The notes under the pieces: generated by a model | Told to the model about the DNA's origin: nothing | What the model saw: the letters and a program-made list of their open reading frames with translations, nothing else | Database searches by the model: none | Made by a program: the position numbers and the translations under genes | In this document: positions 53,368-62,748 of the stretch, in pieces | Numbering within the stretch: position 1 is the first letter of the stretch | How the letters are laid out: each line of letters opens with the position of its first letter | Assembly (NCBI GenBank): GCA_902777855.1 | Contig: CACYVN010000001.1 | Location: 62,001-126,000 of the forward strand | Reading direction: 5' to 3' | DNA: 64,000 nucleotides | Origin: an uncultured bacterium | GTDB taxonomy: Bacteria; Cyanobacteriota; Vampirovibrionia; Gastranaerophilales; Gastranaerophilaceae

Positions 53368-53396
53368 AACGGGATATTCAAATATCCCGTTTTTTG
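53368..53396. terminator. Bidirectional terminator
   Basis: AAACGGGATATT and AATATCCCGTTT form a 12-bp stem with a short loop; T6 follows on the plus strand. Serves the 52786 gene and the export operon. Confidence 0.87.
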
Positions 53397-53401
53397 ATTA
53401 A

Positions 53402-54631
53402 TTATTCATATCTTAATGCATCAATCGGATTAAGAAGTGAGGCTTTATAAGCGGGGTAATAACCAAACCCGACACCGATTGCAGCTGAAAAACCTAAAGA
53501 TAACAATATTGAGGACAGAGTTATTGCTATATTCATTCCTGCAAGCGAGTGCATAAGATTTGCCCCCACAATTCCGACAACCACTCCAACCAAACCGCCG
53601 GAAATTGAAAGTAAAAACGATTCAATGAGAAATTGAAAACGGATATCCGATGCTTTTGCACCAATTGCCATACGAATACCTATTTCTTTTGTCCTTTCTG
53701 TAACAGATACAAGCATAATATTCATAATCCCGATACCGCCGACTATTAAAGAAACACCTGCAATTGCACCAAGTAAAAGTGACATTGTTTTTGTTGCAGA
53801 TTTTATTGTTTCCTGCATTTCGGCAAGGTTGCGGATTTCAAAATCATTATCCTGTCTTACACCTATATGATGACGGAATTTTAAAATTTCTTCTATATCC
53901 TGCTGTGCCATCGTTATAACATCGTCATTTTGCGCTTTTACAGTAATCATATTAACAGTTCCGGGGAAATCAGTTCCAAAAACTTTTCTTTGCGCAGTCG
54001 TAATAGGGATAAACACCAAATCATCCTGATCCTGACCCATTCCGCTTGAACCTTTACTTTTTAAAAGTCCGATAACCTTAAACGGGATATTACCGATTCT
54101 TATTATTTTACCTATCGGATCGACATCACCAAAGAGTTCTGTTGAAACAGTTTGACCAATAACTGCGACTTTTGTGGCATTTTTTGAATCGTCAGGCAAA
54201 AAACCTCTGCCTGATTCGATTTCGTAATTCCGTATCATAAAATATGCCATCGTTGTTCCCCCTACAGAAGTTGACCAGTTTTGGTTGCCGTATGTAACCT
54301 GTTTACCTTCGGCACTATAGGGCGCAACAGCAAGAACACCTCTTGCTTTATCCTCAATAGCCTGCGCATCTTTCATTGTAAGTGTCGGTTTTGACCCCGC
54401 ACCCATACGAACTCCTCCTGATTTTGCAGAAGCAGAACGAATCATTAGCAAATTACTTCCCATTGATTCCATATCAGAGGCAATTTTTTTACTTGCACCG
54501 GAACCGACAGCAAGCATTACTATTACTGCGCTGACACCGATAATTATACCCAAACTTGTGAGCATTGAGCGCATTTTGTTTATTTTTAACGATATAATTG
54601 ACATTTTTAATATTGATTTAAAATCAAGCAT
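53402..54631 (-). CDS. MacB-like ABC transporter permease
   Basis: A 409-residue FtsX-type permease: one N-terminal membrane helix (LTSLGIIIGVSAVIVMLAVG), a large periplasmic domain, and three C-terminal helices (LLLGAIAGVSLIVGGIGIMNI, FLLSISGGLVGVVVGIVGA, ILLSLGFSAAIGVGFGYYPA). SVTERTKEIGIRMAIGA is the family coupling motif. It is separate from its ATPase, unlike E. coli MacB where both are fused. Last gene of a six-gene operon; likely exports a peptide, drug or lipid through the adaptor and TolC-like channel. Confidence 0.93.
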   Translation of the reverse strand: MLDFKSILKMSIISLKINKMRSMLTSLGIIIGVSAVIVMLAVGSGASKKIASDMESMGSNLLMIRSASAKSGGVRMGAGSKPTLTMKDAQAIEDKARGVLAVAPYSAEGKQVTYGNQNWSTSVGGTTMAYFMIRNYEIESGRGFLPDDSKNATKVAVIGQTVSTELFGDVDPIGKIIRIGNIPFKVIGLLKSKGSSGMGQDQDDLVFIPITTAQRKVFGTDFPGTVNMITVKAQNDDVITMAQQDIEEILKFRHHIGVRQDNDFEIRNLAEMQETIKSATKTMSLLLGAIAGVSLIVGGIGIMNIMLVSVTERTKEIGIRMAIGAKASDIRFQFLIESFLLSISGGLVGVVVGIVGANLMHSLAGMNIAITLSSILLSLGFSAAIGVGFGYYPAYKASLLNPIDALRYE

Positions 54632-54632
54632 T

Positions 54633-55349
54633 TTAAGTTTCCCTCGTCCTTTGCTTTACCCATTCATCTTTTGGCAGGTCAAGAACAATTTTGCCGTCTT
54701 TAAATTTCACTACCCTTTGGGTGTATTCGGCAATATCAGGTTCGTGAGTTACAAGAACAATTGTTTTGCCGAGTTTTTCATTTAATGCAACAAAAAATTC
54801 CATAATTTCAATACTCGTTTTTGTATCAAGATTTCCTGTCGGCTCATCGGCAAGAATTAAAGGTGCATCGTTTACAAGGGCTCTTGCTATTGCAACTCTC
54901 TGCTGCTGACCGCCAGACATCTGGTTTGGCATATGGTCTTCTCTGTTTTTTAGCCCGACAATTTCAAGTGCTTTTCTGCCACGTTCAATACGTTCTTTTT
55001 CGGGTATTCCCTTATAAATCATCGGCAAACAGACATTATCAAGTGCCGAGGTTCTTGAAATCAGATTAAATCCCTGAAATACAAATCCCATTTTTTCGCA
55101 TCTCATCATTGCAAGGCTATCAGAATCAAGATGCAACATGTCTTTGCCATCAAGATAGTATTCGCCCGAATTTGGTTTATCAAGAGTGCCGAGCATATTC
55201 ATAAAAGTCGATTTACCCGACCCTGATGTACCCATAATTGCAACAAATTCACCTTTTTTAACGTTTAACGATACATCGTCCAATGCATTGAACGATTCTT
55301 CTCCGGTTGAATATGTTTTTATTACATGTCGTACTGTTATTAAGTCCAT
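54633..55349 (-). CDS. MacB/LolD-like ABC transporter ATPase
   Basis: A 238-residue ATPase: Walker A GTSGSGKST, Q-loop FVFQGFNLI, signature SGGQQQRVAIARAL, Walker B LILADEPTGNLD and His switch LVTHEPD. It drives the permease that follows after 1 bp. ATPases of this type power mechanotransmission exporters. Confidence 0.96.
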   Translation of the reverse strand: MDLITVRHVIKTYSTGEESFNALDDVSLNVKKGEFVAIMGTSGSGKSTFMNMLGTLDKPNSGEYYLDGKDMLHLDSDSLAMMRCEKMGFVFQGFNLISRTSALDNVCLPMIYKGIPEKERIERGRKALEIVGLKNREDHMPNQMSGGQQQRVAIARALVNDAPLILADEPTGNLDTKTSIEIMEFFVALNEKLGKTIVLVTHEPDIAEYTQRVVKFKDGKIVLDLPKDEWVKQRTRET

Positions 55350-55350
55350 A

Positions 55351-56466
55351 CTACAGTCCTGTTCTTTCGTTTAGTTTAAAGTAATCTATCATATCGCATA
55401 TTGCGGTTATTTCATCACAAAATTGCTGAACTTGCTTAGGATTTGTTACAGGAACATTCAAATTTCCTATCTCAAATAAATCATTATTTGTTTTTATCGC
55501 AAATATTATCTGATTACCTTGAACCATACAAGTTATATTATTTGAATGAAAACTAGTCTCTAAACTCTTTAAACGTTCCATAAAAGAAGGTGTTAGAATA
55601 TATCTTGCTTCTATTTGGTTATCACACTCTACATAATATTTTTTATGAAAATTATTGTCTTCTAATGACACTTTTTGATTTTTCACATAGAAGAAATTTC
55701 CAATTAACGAAACTGTGCAAAATAATCCCAAAAGAAATACTAAGAAACCTACGAAAAAATCACCGGGACTCATAATTGCAACTGTTAAACCAATAACACT
55801 CATAAAAATCGTACCTATTATCCCTATAATATATCCTAAATCAGATTGGGGCGAAATAAAAACATTTGTTGATGCAGATTTATTAAATTCAAGATTTAGG
55901 ATAATTCCTCCCCAAGGTCCAGAATAGCATCCCATTTTTCCCCGTAAATTAATATTATCAACTTCTATTATACTAAATTTAACATCTTTATAACAACCCA
56001 CAAAATTATCGTCTATTTCTGGTTCAATATACCCACCACCCTTAGATGCACGCATTTTATGATACATAATACTCTCTGGTAATTCTTCTATATTCGTTAT
56101 TTTTATAAAATCAAAAACCGGAATTAAATTTTTAAAATATTTTTCTTTCATTATTTTTGCGAATTTTTTGTGATTTGAATGTTGAGTAAATGCCGGAATC
56201 ATAAAAGAATACAGCGCTAGTAATCCACATATAACCGCAAAAAGAGCCATTAAATGTTCCAGATTATTTCCTGTTTTATCATATATTATTGCCACACCGG
56301 TTTTAACTATAAACCAAAACACAATAGAGGCAAAAATAATGTGAACCATAGCATACAAAAACTTATGTATTGCCAACATTTTTTTTCTTTCCGATTCAAT
56401 TTGCTGCATAGAAGGTAGTAGTTTTTTATAGCAATTGTAAAATTTTTCTTTATAACTCTGTTCCAT
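55351..56466 (-). CDS. DUF3137 membrane protein A
   Basis: A 371-residue protein with a DUF3137-like C-terminal region: IEARYILTPSFMERLKSLE, then GNQIIFAIKTNNDLFEIGNL and a tail FCDEITAICDMIDYFKL. Two pairs of hydrophobic segments lie near residues 30-100 (FASIVFWFIVKTGVAIIYD, LMALFAVICGLLALYSFMIP) and 215-260 (YIIGIIGTIFMSVIGLTVAI, FLVFLLGLFCTVSLIGNFFY). The start at 56466 has AAAGGA upstream. Paralogue of the next gene. Two such genes inside an export operon suggest a role as transporter accessory or regulator. The family has no known function. Confidence 0.85.
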   Translation of the reverse strand: MEQSYKEKFYNCYKKLLPSMQQIESERKKMLAIHKFLYAMVHIIFASIVFWFIVKTGVAIIYDKTGNNLEHLMALFAVICGLLALYSFMIPAFTQHSNHKKFAKIMKEKYFKNLIPVFDFIKITNIEELPESIMYHKMRASKGGGYIEPEIDDNFVGCYKDVKFSIIEVDNINLRGKMGCYSGPWGGIILNLEFNKSASTNVFISPQSDLGYIIGIIGTIFMSVIGLTVAIMSPGDFFVGFLVFLLGLFCTVSLIGNFFYVKNQKVSLEDNNFHKKYYVECDNQIEARYILTPSFMERLKSLETSFHSNNITCMVQGNQIIFAIKTNNDLFEIGNLNVPVTNPKQVQQFCDEITAICDMIDYFKLNERTGL

Positions 56467-56522
56467 AATTTTCCTTTTATTTTTCTTTCTGGTTTGCTTC
56501 ACTTCGTTCACAATAACGTGTT

Positions 56523-57611
56523 TTAAAGTCCTGTTTTTTCACTGAGTTTGAAATAATCTATCATATTATATATAGCCATAATTTCATCATAAAACTCTTT
56601 TACTTTCTTTTTGTTTATTAGTGAACGATGAAAATCACCAAGTTCAAACAAATCTTTTGGGGTTGAAATAGCAAAAACTATTTTATCATCAAAAAATGCG
56701 CATTTAATTTTTTTAGTTCCGAATGACGTTCTCAAATTATTTAGTCGCTCCATAAATGAAGGAGTAATTAAATACCTTGCTTCAATCTGATTTTGAGAAT
56801 ATACACTGAAGCGTTTATCAAAATTCAAATCTTCAAGTTTTACACTACTCAATTTACGACGCTTCATAATAAAATCGTAAACTATATATAATACTAAACC
56901 TATACCTAAAAACAACATCCACCTGCTGGAAGAATAAAAATAACCAGTCCACAAGAGAGGAAGAACTACAAGTATAGTATACCAAGATGCAGGATTATAG
57001 TTTCTTATACTATTATCACCTTTAGTAGTAACAATGGTATGAGCCTGAATATCTTTATTTGATGCAAAACTCAATATTACCCCCTTAAAAACAGGAAATA
57101 CCATTTTACGTTTACCTTCGACAATATATAACATCTCGGTTTCTGATACCGAAAAGCCCGTTTGCTTATAAACACCTGTAAATTGGTCATCATAAGAAAT
57201 TCTGTTAAAGGCTCCAAATAACTGACTTTGGCGAATCAACATTTCATCAATTTCGCTATAACCCCACTCAAGAGTACCGAAACATTTTTTGAGCATATTA
57301 TTACAACGTTGCTTTAGTCCTTTTTTAAACTTTTTTACTGATGAATAAGGAACACAAATTAAAACAACCAAACAGACAATAATAGAAATTGTGGCTATTG
57401 TATTTCCAAAAACTGAATCCCAAAAACCTCTTATTTCGCTAAAAATATAAAATAGAAGTCCAAGTGCTAAAATTGCACCAATTTCAATCATAATACATTT
57501 GTTAAAAATTGCCTGCCTGAATAATTCGTATCTTTTCAAAACAGGAAGCATCTGTGATTTGTACAGAGTATTAAAATCCGATTTTATATCCGCATTTATA
57601 CTTTTTATCAT
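56523..57611 (-). CDS. DUF3137 membrane protein B
   Basis: A 362-residue paralogue of the downstream gene. The shared C-terminal block is IEARYLITPSFMERLNNLRTSF, DDKIVFAISTPKDLFELGDF and KEFYDEIMAIYNMIDYFKLS, and both end in a similar ERTGL/EKTGL. Hydrophobic segments are CIMIEIGAILALGLLFYIF, ATISIIVCLVVLICVP and ILVVLPLLWTGYFYS. The pair arose by duplication and has diverged strongly in the middle. Confidence 0.85.
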   Translation of the reverse strand: MIKSINADIKSDFNTLYKSQMLPVLKRYELFRQAIFNKCIMIEIGAILALGLLFYIFSEIRGFWDSVFGNTIATISIIVCLVVLICVPYSSVKKFKKGLKQRCNNMLKKCFGTLEWGYSEIDEMLIRQSQLFGAFNRISYDDQFTGVYKQTGFSVSETEMLYIVEGKRKMVFPVFKGVILSFASNKDIQAHTIVTTKGDNSIRNYNPASWYTILVVLPLLWTGYFYSSSRWMLFLGIGLVLYIVYDFIMKRRKLSSVKLEDLNFDKRFSVYSQNQIEARYLITPSFMERLNNLRTSFGTKKIKCAFFDDKIVFAISTPKDLFELGDFHRSLINKKKVKEFYDEIMAIYNMIDYFKLSEKTGL

Positions 57612-57626
57612 CTGAACCTCTTTTTA

Positions 57627-58820
57627 TTAAAACATCCCCGGAGGTCCGCCACGGCGTCTGCCCTGTGTTGGAGTTTTACCGCCTGTTTTACCTGTTGAAC
57701 CGACTATAATTTTATCACCGACTCTCAGTTTGTTTGTAATTATCTGAACATTTGAATCATCACTTGCACCTTCTTTAACAGGTATTCTTACAGGTTCTTT
57801 GCCCTCTAAAATCCAAACACCCTGTTCTTTATACTTTCTGCCAGAAGTATCAGGAGAATATTTTAGCGCAACTGATGGGACACAAAGCACATTTTTGTTT
57901 TGACTTGTTATTATAGAAACATTTGCAGTCATCCCCGGCTTCAACTTCAAATCTTCGTTATCAACACTTACAATAACCGTGTAAGTTACAACATTTGAAG
58001 TCGTTGTCGAATTTAGACGAACTTGCGTAACTTTACCGTGAAAAGTTGCATCAGGATAACCGTCAAGACTATACTCTACAAGTTGCCCTTCTTTTACCCT
58101 GCCAATATCGGCTTCCGAAACATTTACTTCTATCTGCATTTTTTTTAAATCCTGAGCAATTGTAAAAAGTTCCGGAGCCTGAAAACTTGCAGCAACCGGC
58201 TGACCTACATCGACAGCACGTTTGATAATCGTTCCGTCAACGGGAGCAATAATTTTTGTATAACCCAAGTTTGTCTTTGAGGTATTCAGACTTGCTCTTG
58301 CCTGAGAAATTGATGCTCTCTGTGCGCCAACAGATGCTTTTTTTGCGAGGTATTCGCTTTCCGCCTTATCAAGTTCGCTTCGTGCAACGAAATTTTTGTC
58401 ATACAAATTTTTGTATCTTTGGTAAGTTTTTTGAGCATAAACCAATTCGGCATTAAGTTTTGCAAGATTAGCCTCTGCATTTATAATTTGGGCATTATTT
58501 TGGTCAACCTGTGCCTGAAACGTCGCAGGGTCAATCTGCGCCAAAAGCTGCCCTTTTTTTACTTCACTGTTATAATCAACATAAATTTCTTTCATCAAAC
58601 CTGATACCGTTGAACCGACACTGACAATATTAACAGGGTTTATCGTACCCGAAGCCTCAACTACCTGAGTAATTGTACATCTTTGAAGCTCTCTTGTCTG
58701 ATACTCTACTTTATTCCCGTGATAAAAAAAGAAATAACCGGCACAGGCTAAAACAATAACAGCAGGAATAATTATCCTTTTCCGTGTTGCAATTTCTTTA
58801 ATCTTATTTTTTACGTCCAT
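57627..58820 (-). CDS. MacA-like periplasmic adaptor (membrane fusion protein)
   Basis: A 397-residue HlyD/RND-type adaptor. It has an N-terminal membrane anchor (IIIPAVIVLACAGYFFFY), a lipoyl domain half (VSVGSTVSGLMKEIYVDYNS), a long coiled-coil hairpin (about residues 100-190), the second lipoyl half (YTKIIAPVDGTIIKRAVDVGQPVA), then beta-barrel domains. The Pro/Gly/Arg-rich C-terminus GGKTPTQGRRRGGPPGMF is unusual. It bridges the permease and the TolC-like channel, whose gene overlaps it by 17 bp. Confidence 0.93.
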   Translation of the reverse strand: MDVKNKIKEIATRKRIIIPAVIVLACAGYFFFYHGNKVEYQTRELQRCTITQVVEASGTINPVNIVSVGSTVSGLMKEIYVDYNSEVKKGQLLAQIDPATFQAQVDQNNAQIINAEANLAKLNAELVYAQKTYQRYKNLYDKNFVARSELDKAESEYLAKKASVGAQRASISQARASLNTSKTNLGYTKIIAPVDGTIIKRAVDVGQPVAASFQAPELFTIAQDLKKMQIEVNVSEADIGRVKEGQLVEYSLDGYPDATFHGKVTQVRLNSTTTSNVVTYTVIVSVDNEDLKLKPGMTANVSIITSQNKNVLCVPSVALKYSPDTSGRKYKEQGVWILEGKEPVRIPVKEGASDDSNVQIITNKLRVGDKIIVGSTGKTGGKTPTQGRRRGGPPGMF

Positions 58821-60324
58821 TTTTCTTTACCTCTAATGCTTTTGTAACCTTTTGCGGATAGGCTATAACACTTTCCAAATTCGCAAGTGCCACATTGTAT
58901 AAATATATTGAATTTATATAAGAATGTTGAGCATTATTATAATTTAGCTTTGCGGTTTGCAATTCAAGATAATCACTCAAACCCACATAATAACGGCCTT
59001 CGGCTAGTTCATAATTTTCTCTTGTCTGGCGGACTTTTACGGCTTGCAAAGGTATTTGCTTAGCAAGTTGAACAACATTTATATAAGCGTTTTGAACTTG
59101 AAAATATATATCATCATCAAGTTTTTGTAAAGTAATTTTTGCAATATCAAGATGATATTTGCCCGCATCAACTCTATTTTTCTGCGCCATAATATTCAGA
59201 CTGCTTGAAAGATTTACACCGACATTGACGGTATTTGAAGTTGCGGCTGTACTTGAATCTCTCAATCCGTATCCTGCATTTGCAGTTATTGACGGGTAAA
59301 AATTACGTTTTATAAATAATAAATTTTCATCAATAGCATCAACGGTTGATTTATAAGCTTTTAAATCAGCACGATTTTTCTTTGCCATTTTAAGACATTC
59401 ATCAAAGTTGTATGGGAATTTTTCAACTTTATAATCTGTTAGTAGTTCAAGCTTTTCGATTTCTGAAGTCAATTTTGCATCAGAAACCCCAACAGGTGTT
59501 TTGCTTGATTCTTTTTCGTCAATTTTATGAAATTTAGTCAAATCAACAGGCGCAACAACATCTGTTAAATTCACACCAAAAAATGCTTCAATAGAATAAT
59601 TTGGGGCATCAACAAGATACATTGAATTATTCAGGTTAACAAGCGCATTTTGATATGAATTTTCAGATTCAATAAGTTTTATTTTGGAATCGCTTAATGT
59701 AACTTCCGAATTTACAAGGTCAATTCTTGATTTCAGACCTTCGTCATAGTATGCTTTTGTACGCAAATAATTACGTTCATTTATATCGACATAAGCCCTG
59801 TTTATCATTACACTAGCTCTTGCTGCAAGCACTCTGTAATATTTTTGTTTAACATCAAATGTTACCCGTCTAACCGCGTCATAGAACGAATATTCATCCG
59901 CAATAAGGTAAAACTTTTGCATTTTAATTTGGGCATAGGTTTTGCCAAAATCAAACAAGAGCATATTGAGTGTTGCGTTTAGATTTAAAGAATTTACATC
60001 AGAAGTTCTGGAACTTATCTTTGTATCTGTAAAATCATATCCAGCACCTATTCCTATTGTCGGAAAAAATTGAGATTTGGCAATATTTACATCTGTTTTG
60101 GTAATCCAGTAATCGTATTGAGCAGTTCTTATTTCGGGACTGTTGTTTAGCGCTATAGCTATACAGTCATTTAGCGACAAAATAGAACCCTGTTTAACCT
60201 TGATGGTTTGAGCTTCCGTTTGCTCAATTTTGGGTGTCGGGTCATCATCGATTGCAAAAACCGGTACAGGCAGAATAAATGCGCTTAATAAAAATATAGT
60301 TACTATTTTTTTATAAATATTCAA
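58804..60324 (-). CDS. TolC-like outer membrane efflux protein
   Basis: A 506-residue outer membrane factor. A signal peptide (VTIFLLSAFILPVPVFA) is followed by two OEP repeats of coiled-coil and barrel strands (SLNDCIAIALNNSPEIRTAQYDY at the first, NFDECLKMAKKNRADLKAYK at the second). First gene of the operon tolC-like, macA-like, DUF3137, DUF3137, ATPase, permease. Confirms a diderm envelope. Confidence 0.93.
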   Translation of the reverse strand: MNIYKKIVTIFLLSAFILPVPVFAIDDDPTPKIEQTEAQTIKVKQGSILSLNDCIAIALNNSPEIRTAQYDYWITKTDVNIAKSQFFPTIGIGAGYDFTDTKISSRTSDVNSLNLNATLNMLLFDFGKTYAQIKMQKFYLIADEYSFYDAVRRVTFDVKQKYYRVLAARASVMINRAYVDINERNYLRTKAYYDEGLKSRIDLVNSEVTLSDSKIKLIESENSYQNALVNLNNSMYLVDAPNYSIEAFFGVNLTDVVAPVDLTKFHKIDEKESSKTPVGVSDAKLTSEIEKLELLTDYKVEKFPYNFDECLKMAKKNRADLKAYKSTVDAIDENLLFIKRNFYPSITANAGYGLRDSSTAATSNTVNVGVNLSSSLNIMAQKNRVDAGKYHLDIAKITLQKLDDDIYFQVQNAYINVVQLAKQIPLQAVKVRQTRENYELAEGRYYVGLSDYLELQTAKLNYNNAQHSYINSIYLYNVALANLESVIAYPQKVTKALEVKKNGRKK

Positions 60325-60495
60325 AATTAGACCTTTTCCATATTATATTTCTATAACGATTAAAACATATTTTTGTTCATTTTTGGTCATATAAACGGAG
60401 TAAAATAGGTATTTTGAGGGGAAATAAAGAATGGCAAAATAAAAATACTTGCAAAATTTTTTTTTGCATGTATTATGAATAGGTAAACTAAATAT

Positions 60496-60567
60496 GCGGG
60501 GGTAATTCAGTGGTAGAATGCCTCCTTGCCAAGGAGGATGTCGCGAGTTCGAGCCTCGTCTCCCGCT
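60496..60567 (+). tRNA. tRNA-Gly (GCC)
   Basis: A 72-nt cloverleaf. The acceptor GCGGGGG pairs with CTCCCGC (one G-U), with discriminator T. The anticodon arm is CCTCC-TTGCCAA-GGAGG with anticodon GCC. The T arm contains GTTCGAGCC. CCA is not encoded. It sits on the opposite strand to the export operon. Confidence 0.97.
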
Positions 60568-60753
60568 AATAAAGAGAAGTCCTGAAAAGGGCTTCTTTTT
60601 ATTAGCCGAAGATAGAGCGAGAAGTTGCATTATTAGCGAGTTGCGCGAGCGAGCCAAGTGCGGAGCCTGTTTGCTTGTGGCTTTTGCCACTTAAAGCAAA
60701 CAGCGGAGACACGTCGATGGCGAGCGAGCAAGACACGAGCCTCGTCTCCCGCT
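60550..60753 (+). repeat. Duplicated tRNA-Gly 3' end flanking a 168-bp insert
   Basis: CGAGCCTCGTCTCCCGCT occurs as the tRNA 3' end (60550-60567) and again at 60736-60753, an 18-bp exact direct repeat. The insert between them has no gene; it holds a tRNA terminator and a large hairpin TGTTTGCTT ... AAAGCAAACA (60669-60702). Such repeats mark attL/attR of elements that integrate into tRNA genes, here reduced to a scar, or a local duplication. Confidence 0.6.
60573..60600 (+). terminator. Terminator after tRNA-Gly
   Basis: AGAAGTCC and GGGCTTCT form a short stem followed by T5. Confidence 0.7.
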
Positions 60754-60756
60754 CCA

Positions 60757-60793
60757 TAAAAAGCCGTTAAACTTTGTTGTTCGACGGCTTTTT
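60757..60793 (-). terminator. Terminator after the 60795 gene
   Basis: AAAAAGCCGT and ACGGCTTTTT form a 10-bp stem with a U-tract on the minus strand. Confidence 0.8.
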
Positions 60794-60794
60794 A

Positions 60795-62654
60795 TTATGC
60801 ATTGAATGTTTTAAATGAAGATTCAACGTTTTTAGAAATAACTTTTTTGACAGCATCCATTTCGGTCTGAATTGCATTTTGTTCTGTATCAAGCTGTTTG
60901 AGCTTGAGTTCTAAATTCTTATCCTGAACCTGAATAATTTCAATTTTAGCATTTACATTCTGAACCATTTGGTCATACTGTGCTTTATCATAATAGTACT
61001 GATTCATTGCGGAATTATATGCAGCATCATCGGTTTCTGTTGTACAGATAAGGTCATAAGTTGTTCCGCTACCTTGTATAGAGTATGTAGTTATATCGCC
61101 AATAACAGGATCTGCATATTGAGGTTTACGACTCTGCCATTGAGCAACTGCAGTATTATAGGCTTCTTCATCATTCAGAGTAAACGTCTGAATATCTTTA
61201 TCAACCGATATCAATATAGCGGCAAGGATATCATAATTAGTAACGTCAAGATTACCTTCACTATATAAATCAATTGCTTTAAATAAATCAACACATTTTT
61301 GTTCAAGAGTCTTGTTTACAATATTACCCGCAGAATCAACCGTATAATTGCTTAACAATTTTTGAGTATCAGTTGGATGACCTTGACTAATATAATATGC
61401 ACTTAATAATTTATCTGTTTCAGTTGCAGTATTTGTATAAGGAGAAGCTAAAATTACATATTTTTTGCTTTTACCTTCAGGTTGATATCCATCACGAATA
61501 GCATCAGATACCGGTAGCATCTTAGGAGATTTCCCATCGTATCTAATTCCCGCCCCTTGAACTATATTATACTCAATAGTCACATCAGAAGCATCTCCAG
61601 ATATTGAACTTTTATAATTTTTCGGATATGCATCAGCCTTAACTACTCCATTAGAATATAGCGTAAGATCAAGCATATGTGCTAAAATATGTTTATAACA
61701 TAATGCATTCCCATGAGTAGCACCCCAGCAACTGCTTGTTGCATACTTATAATCATTGAATAATACCGGACTGGAATAAGAATCTACATAATCACTGTAT
61801 TTTGGTTCATTTGCACGCCATTCATTTGCCGCATTGATTTGTGATAGTGTTCTTGTATCTCCCTGAACAGTATTTGTTTTAATTTCATTATCATCATAAA
61901 TTGTTATTGTTTGATATCTGCCTGTCGAATCTTGAGTAAGCTTTGCCTGAGCATTTTTGATTTCTCTTGATTCTGTTGTTTCGCCGAATACATATTGTCT
62001 TATACCGCTCAAAGATGTACCTGTTTTAGCATTGTAAGATGCATTTTGTAATTCTTTTAAGCTGTATAATACTGCTTCATAAGAACCGGTTGAAGAATTT
62101 CTCTGATAGCGTACAAGCCAATCATCATTAGCATATTTCTCCGATGCCATTGCAACATATTGCTGTTCGACCGCCAGCTTTTGTTGTCTCTCTTGTTCTG
62201 ACATCGCTACCACTACTTCGTAAGGAATACCGGCTTTTGTAAATTTTTCAATAGAGTAATCATTATTCCCCGCCTCCTGTAATTCAATAGTGCCGATATT
62301 ATATTTATCATTTGTTTTTGTAACGACAGAAGTTCCGTTACAAACCATATTGTGTGACGGAATTTCCTGAACATAATTAAGCATATAAAGTCCTGATTTA
62401 GCCGTATTTCTTGTAGCTACAAGGGAAGTGACAGTATTTTTTGCACTACCGTCATTAAATGTATAGGTAATTTTTGTATAGTCCGCTGTAGACGGAGGAA
62501 CAGGAACCGACATTGAAGTCAGCTGACTATAGTAGTTAGACGATTCGTTCGACAATGTTGTACGCTGCTGGTTTATCTGTTGACCTTCGTACTCAACATT
62601 GGTCTTGCGAGCCGTCAAACTCAGAAATCTGGCTTGTGAAGCTGACATTCCCAT
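60795..62654 (-). CDS. Lineage-specific protein with flagellin-like coiled ends
   Basis: A 619-residue protein. The N-terminus MGMSASQARFLSLTARKTNV and the following Gln/Ser-rich helix, and the C-terminal helix (VNAKIEIIQVQDKNLELKLK, then TEMDAVKKVISKNVESSFKT) resemble in layout the terminal coiled coils of flagellin or hook-associated proteins, with a variable middle. No flagellar gene is nearby. The middle, about residues 60-540, is beta-rich and Thr/Ser/Tyr-rich. The ATG at 62654 is preferred because the GGAAAGGA site directly abuts the ATG at 62666. No signal peptide. Function unknown. Confidence 0.7.
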   Translation of the reverse strand: MGMSASQARFLSLTARKTNVEYEGQQINQQRTTLSNESSNYYSQLTSMSVPVPPSTADYTKITYTFNDGSAKNTVTSLVATRNTAKSGLYMLNYVQEIPSHNMVCNGTSVVTKTNDKYNIGTIELQEAGNNDYSIEKFTKAGIPYEVVVAMSEQERQQKLAVEQQYVAMASEKYANDDWLVRYQRNSSTGSYEAVLYSLKELQNASYNAKTGTSLSGIRQYVFGETTESREIKNAQAKLTQDSTGRYQTITIYDDNEIKTNTVQGDTRTLSQINAANEWRANEPKYSDYVDSYSSPVLFNDYKYATSSCWGATHGNALCYKHILAHMLDLTLYSNGVVKADAYPKNYKSSISGDASDVTIEYNIVQGAGIRYDGKSPKMLPVSDAIRDGYQPEGKSKKYVILASPYTNTATETDKLLSAYYISQGHPTDTQKLLSNYTVDSAGNIVNKTLEQKCVDLFKAIDLYSEGNLDVTNYDILAAILISVDKDIQTFTLNDEEAYNTAVAQWQSRKPQYADPVIGDITTYSIQGSGTTYDLICTTETDDAAYNSAMNQYYYDKAQYDQMVQNVNAKIEIIQVQDKNLELKLKQLDTEQNAIQTEMDAVKKVISKNVESSFKTFNA

Positions 62655-62748
62655 AGTTTTAAGCATTCCTTTCCTATATAATTACTCTATAGTTAACACG
62701 TCGTAACATGCCGGCAAAAACTTTATAGCTATAAGGAATATTGTTACA

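Noticed and set aside
60343-60690. A 115-codon minus-strand frame
   Set aside because: It runs antisense through tRNA-Gly and the duplicated 3' end, so it cannot be a real gene.
60795-62654. Flagellin or hook protein assignment
   Set aside because: Only the general layout of the ends agrees; no flagellar signature and no flagellar genes nearby.
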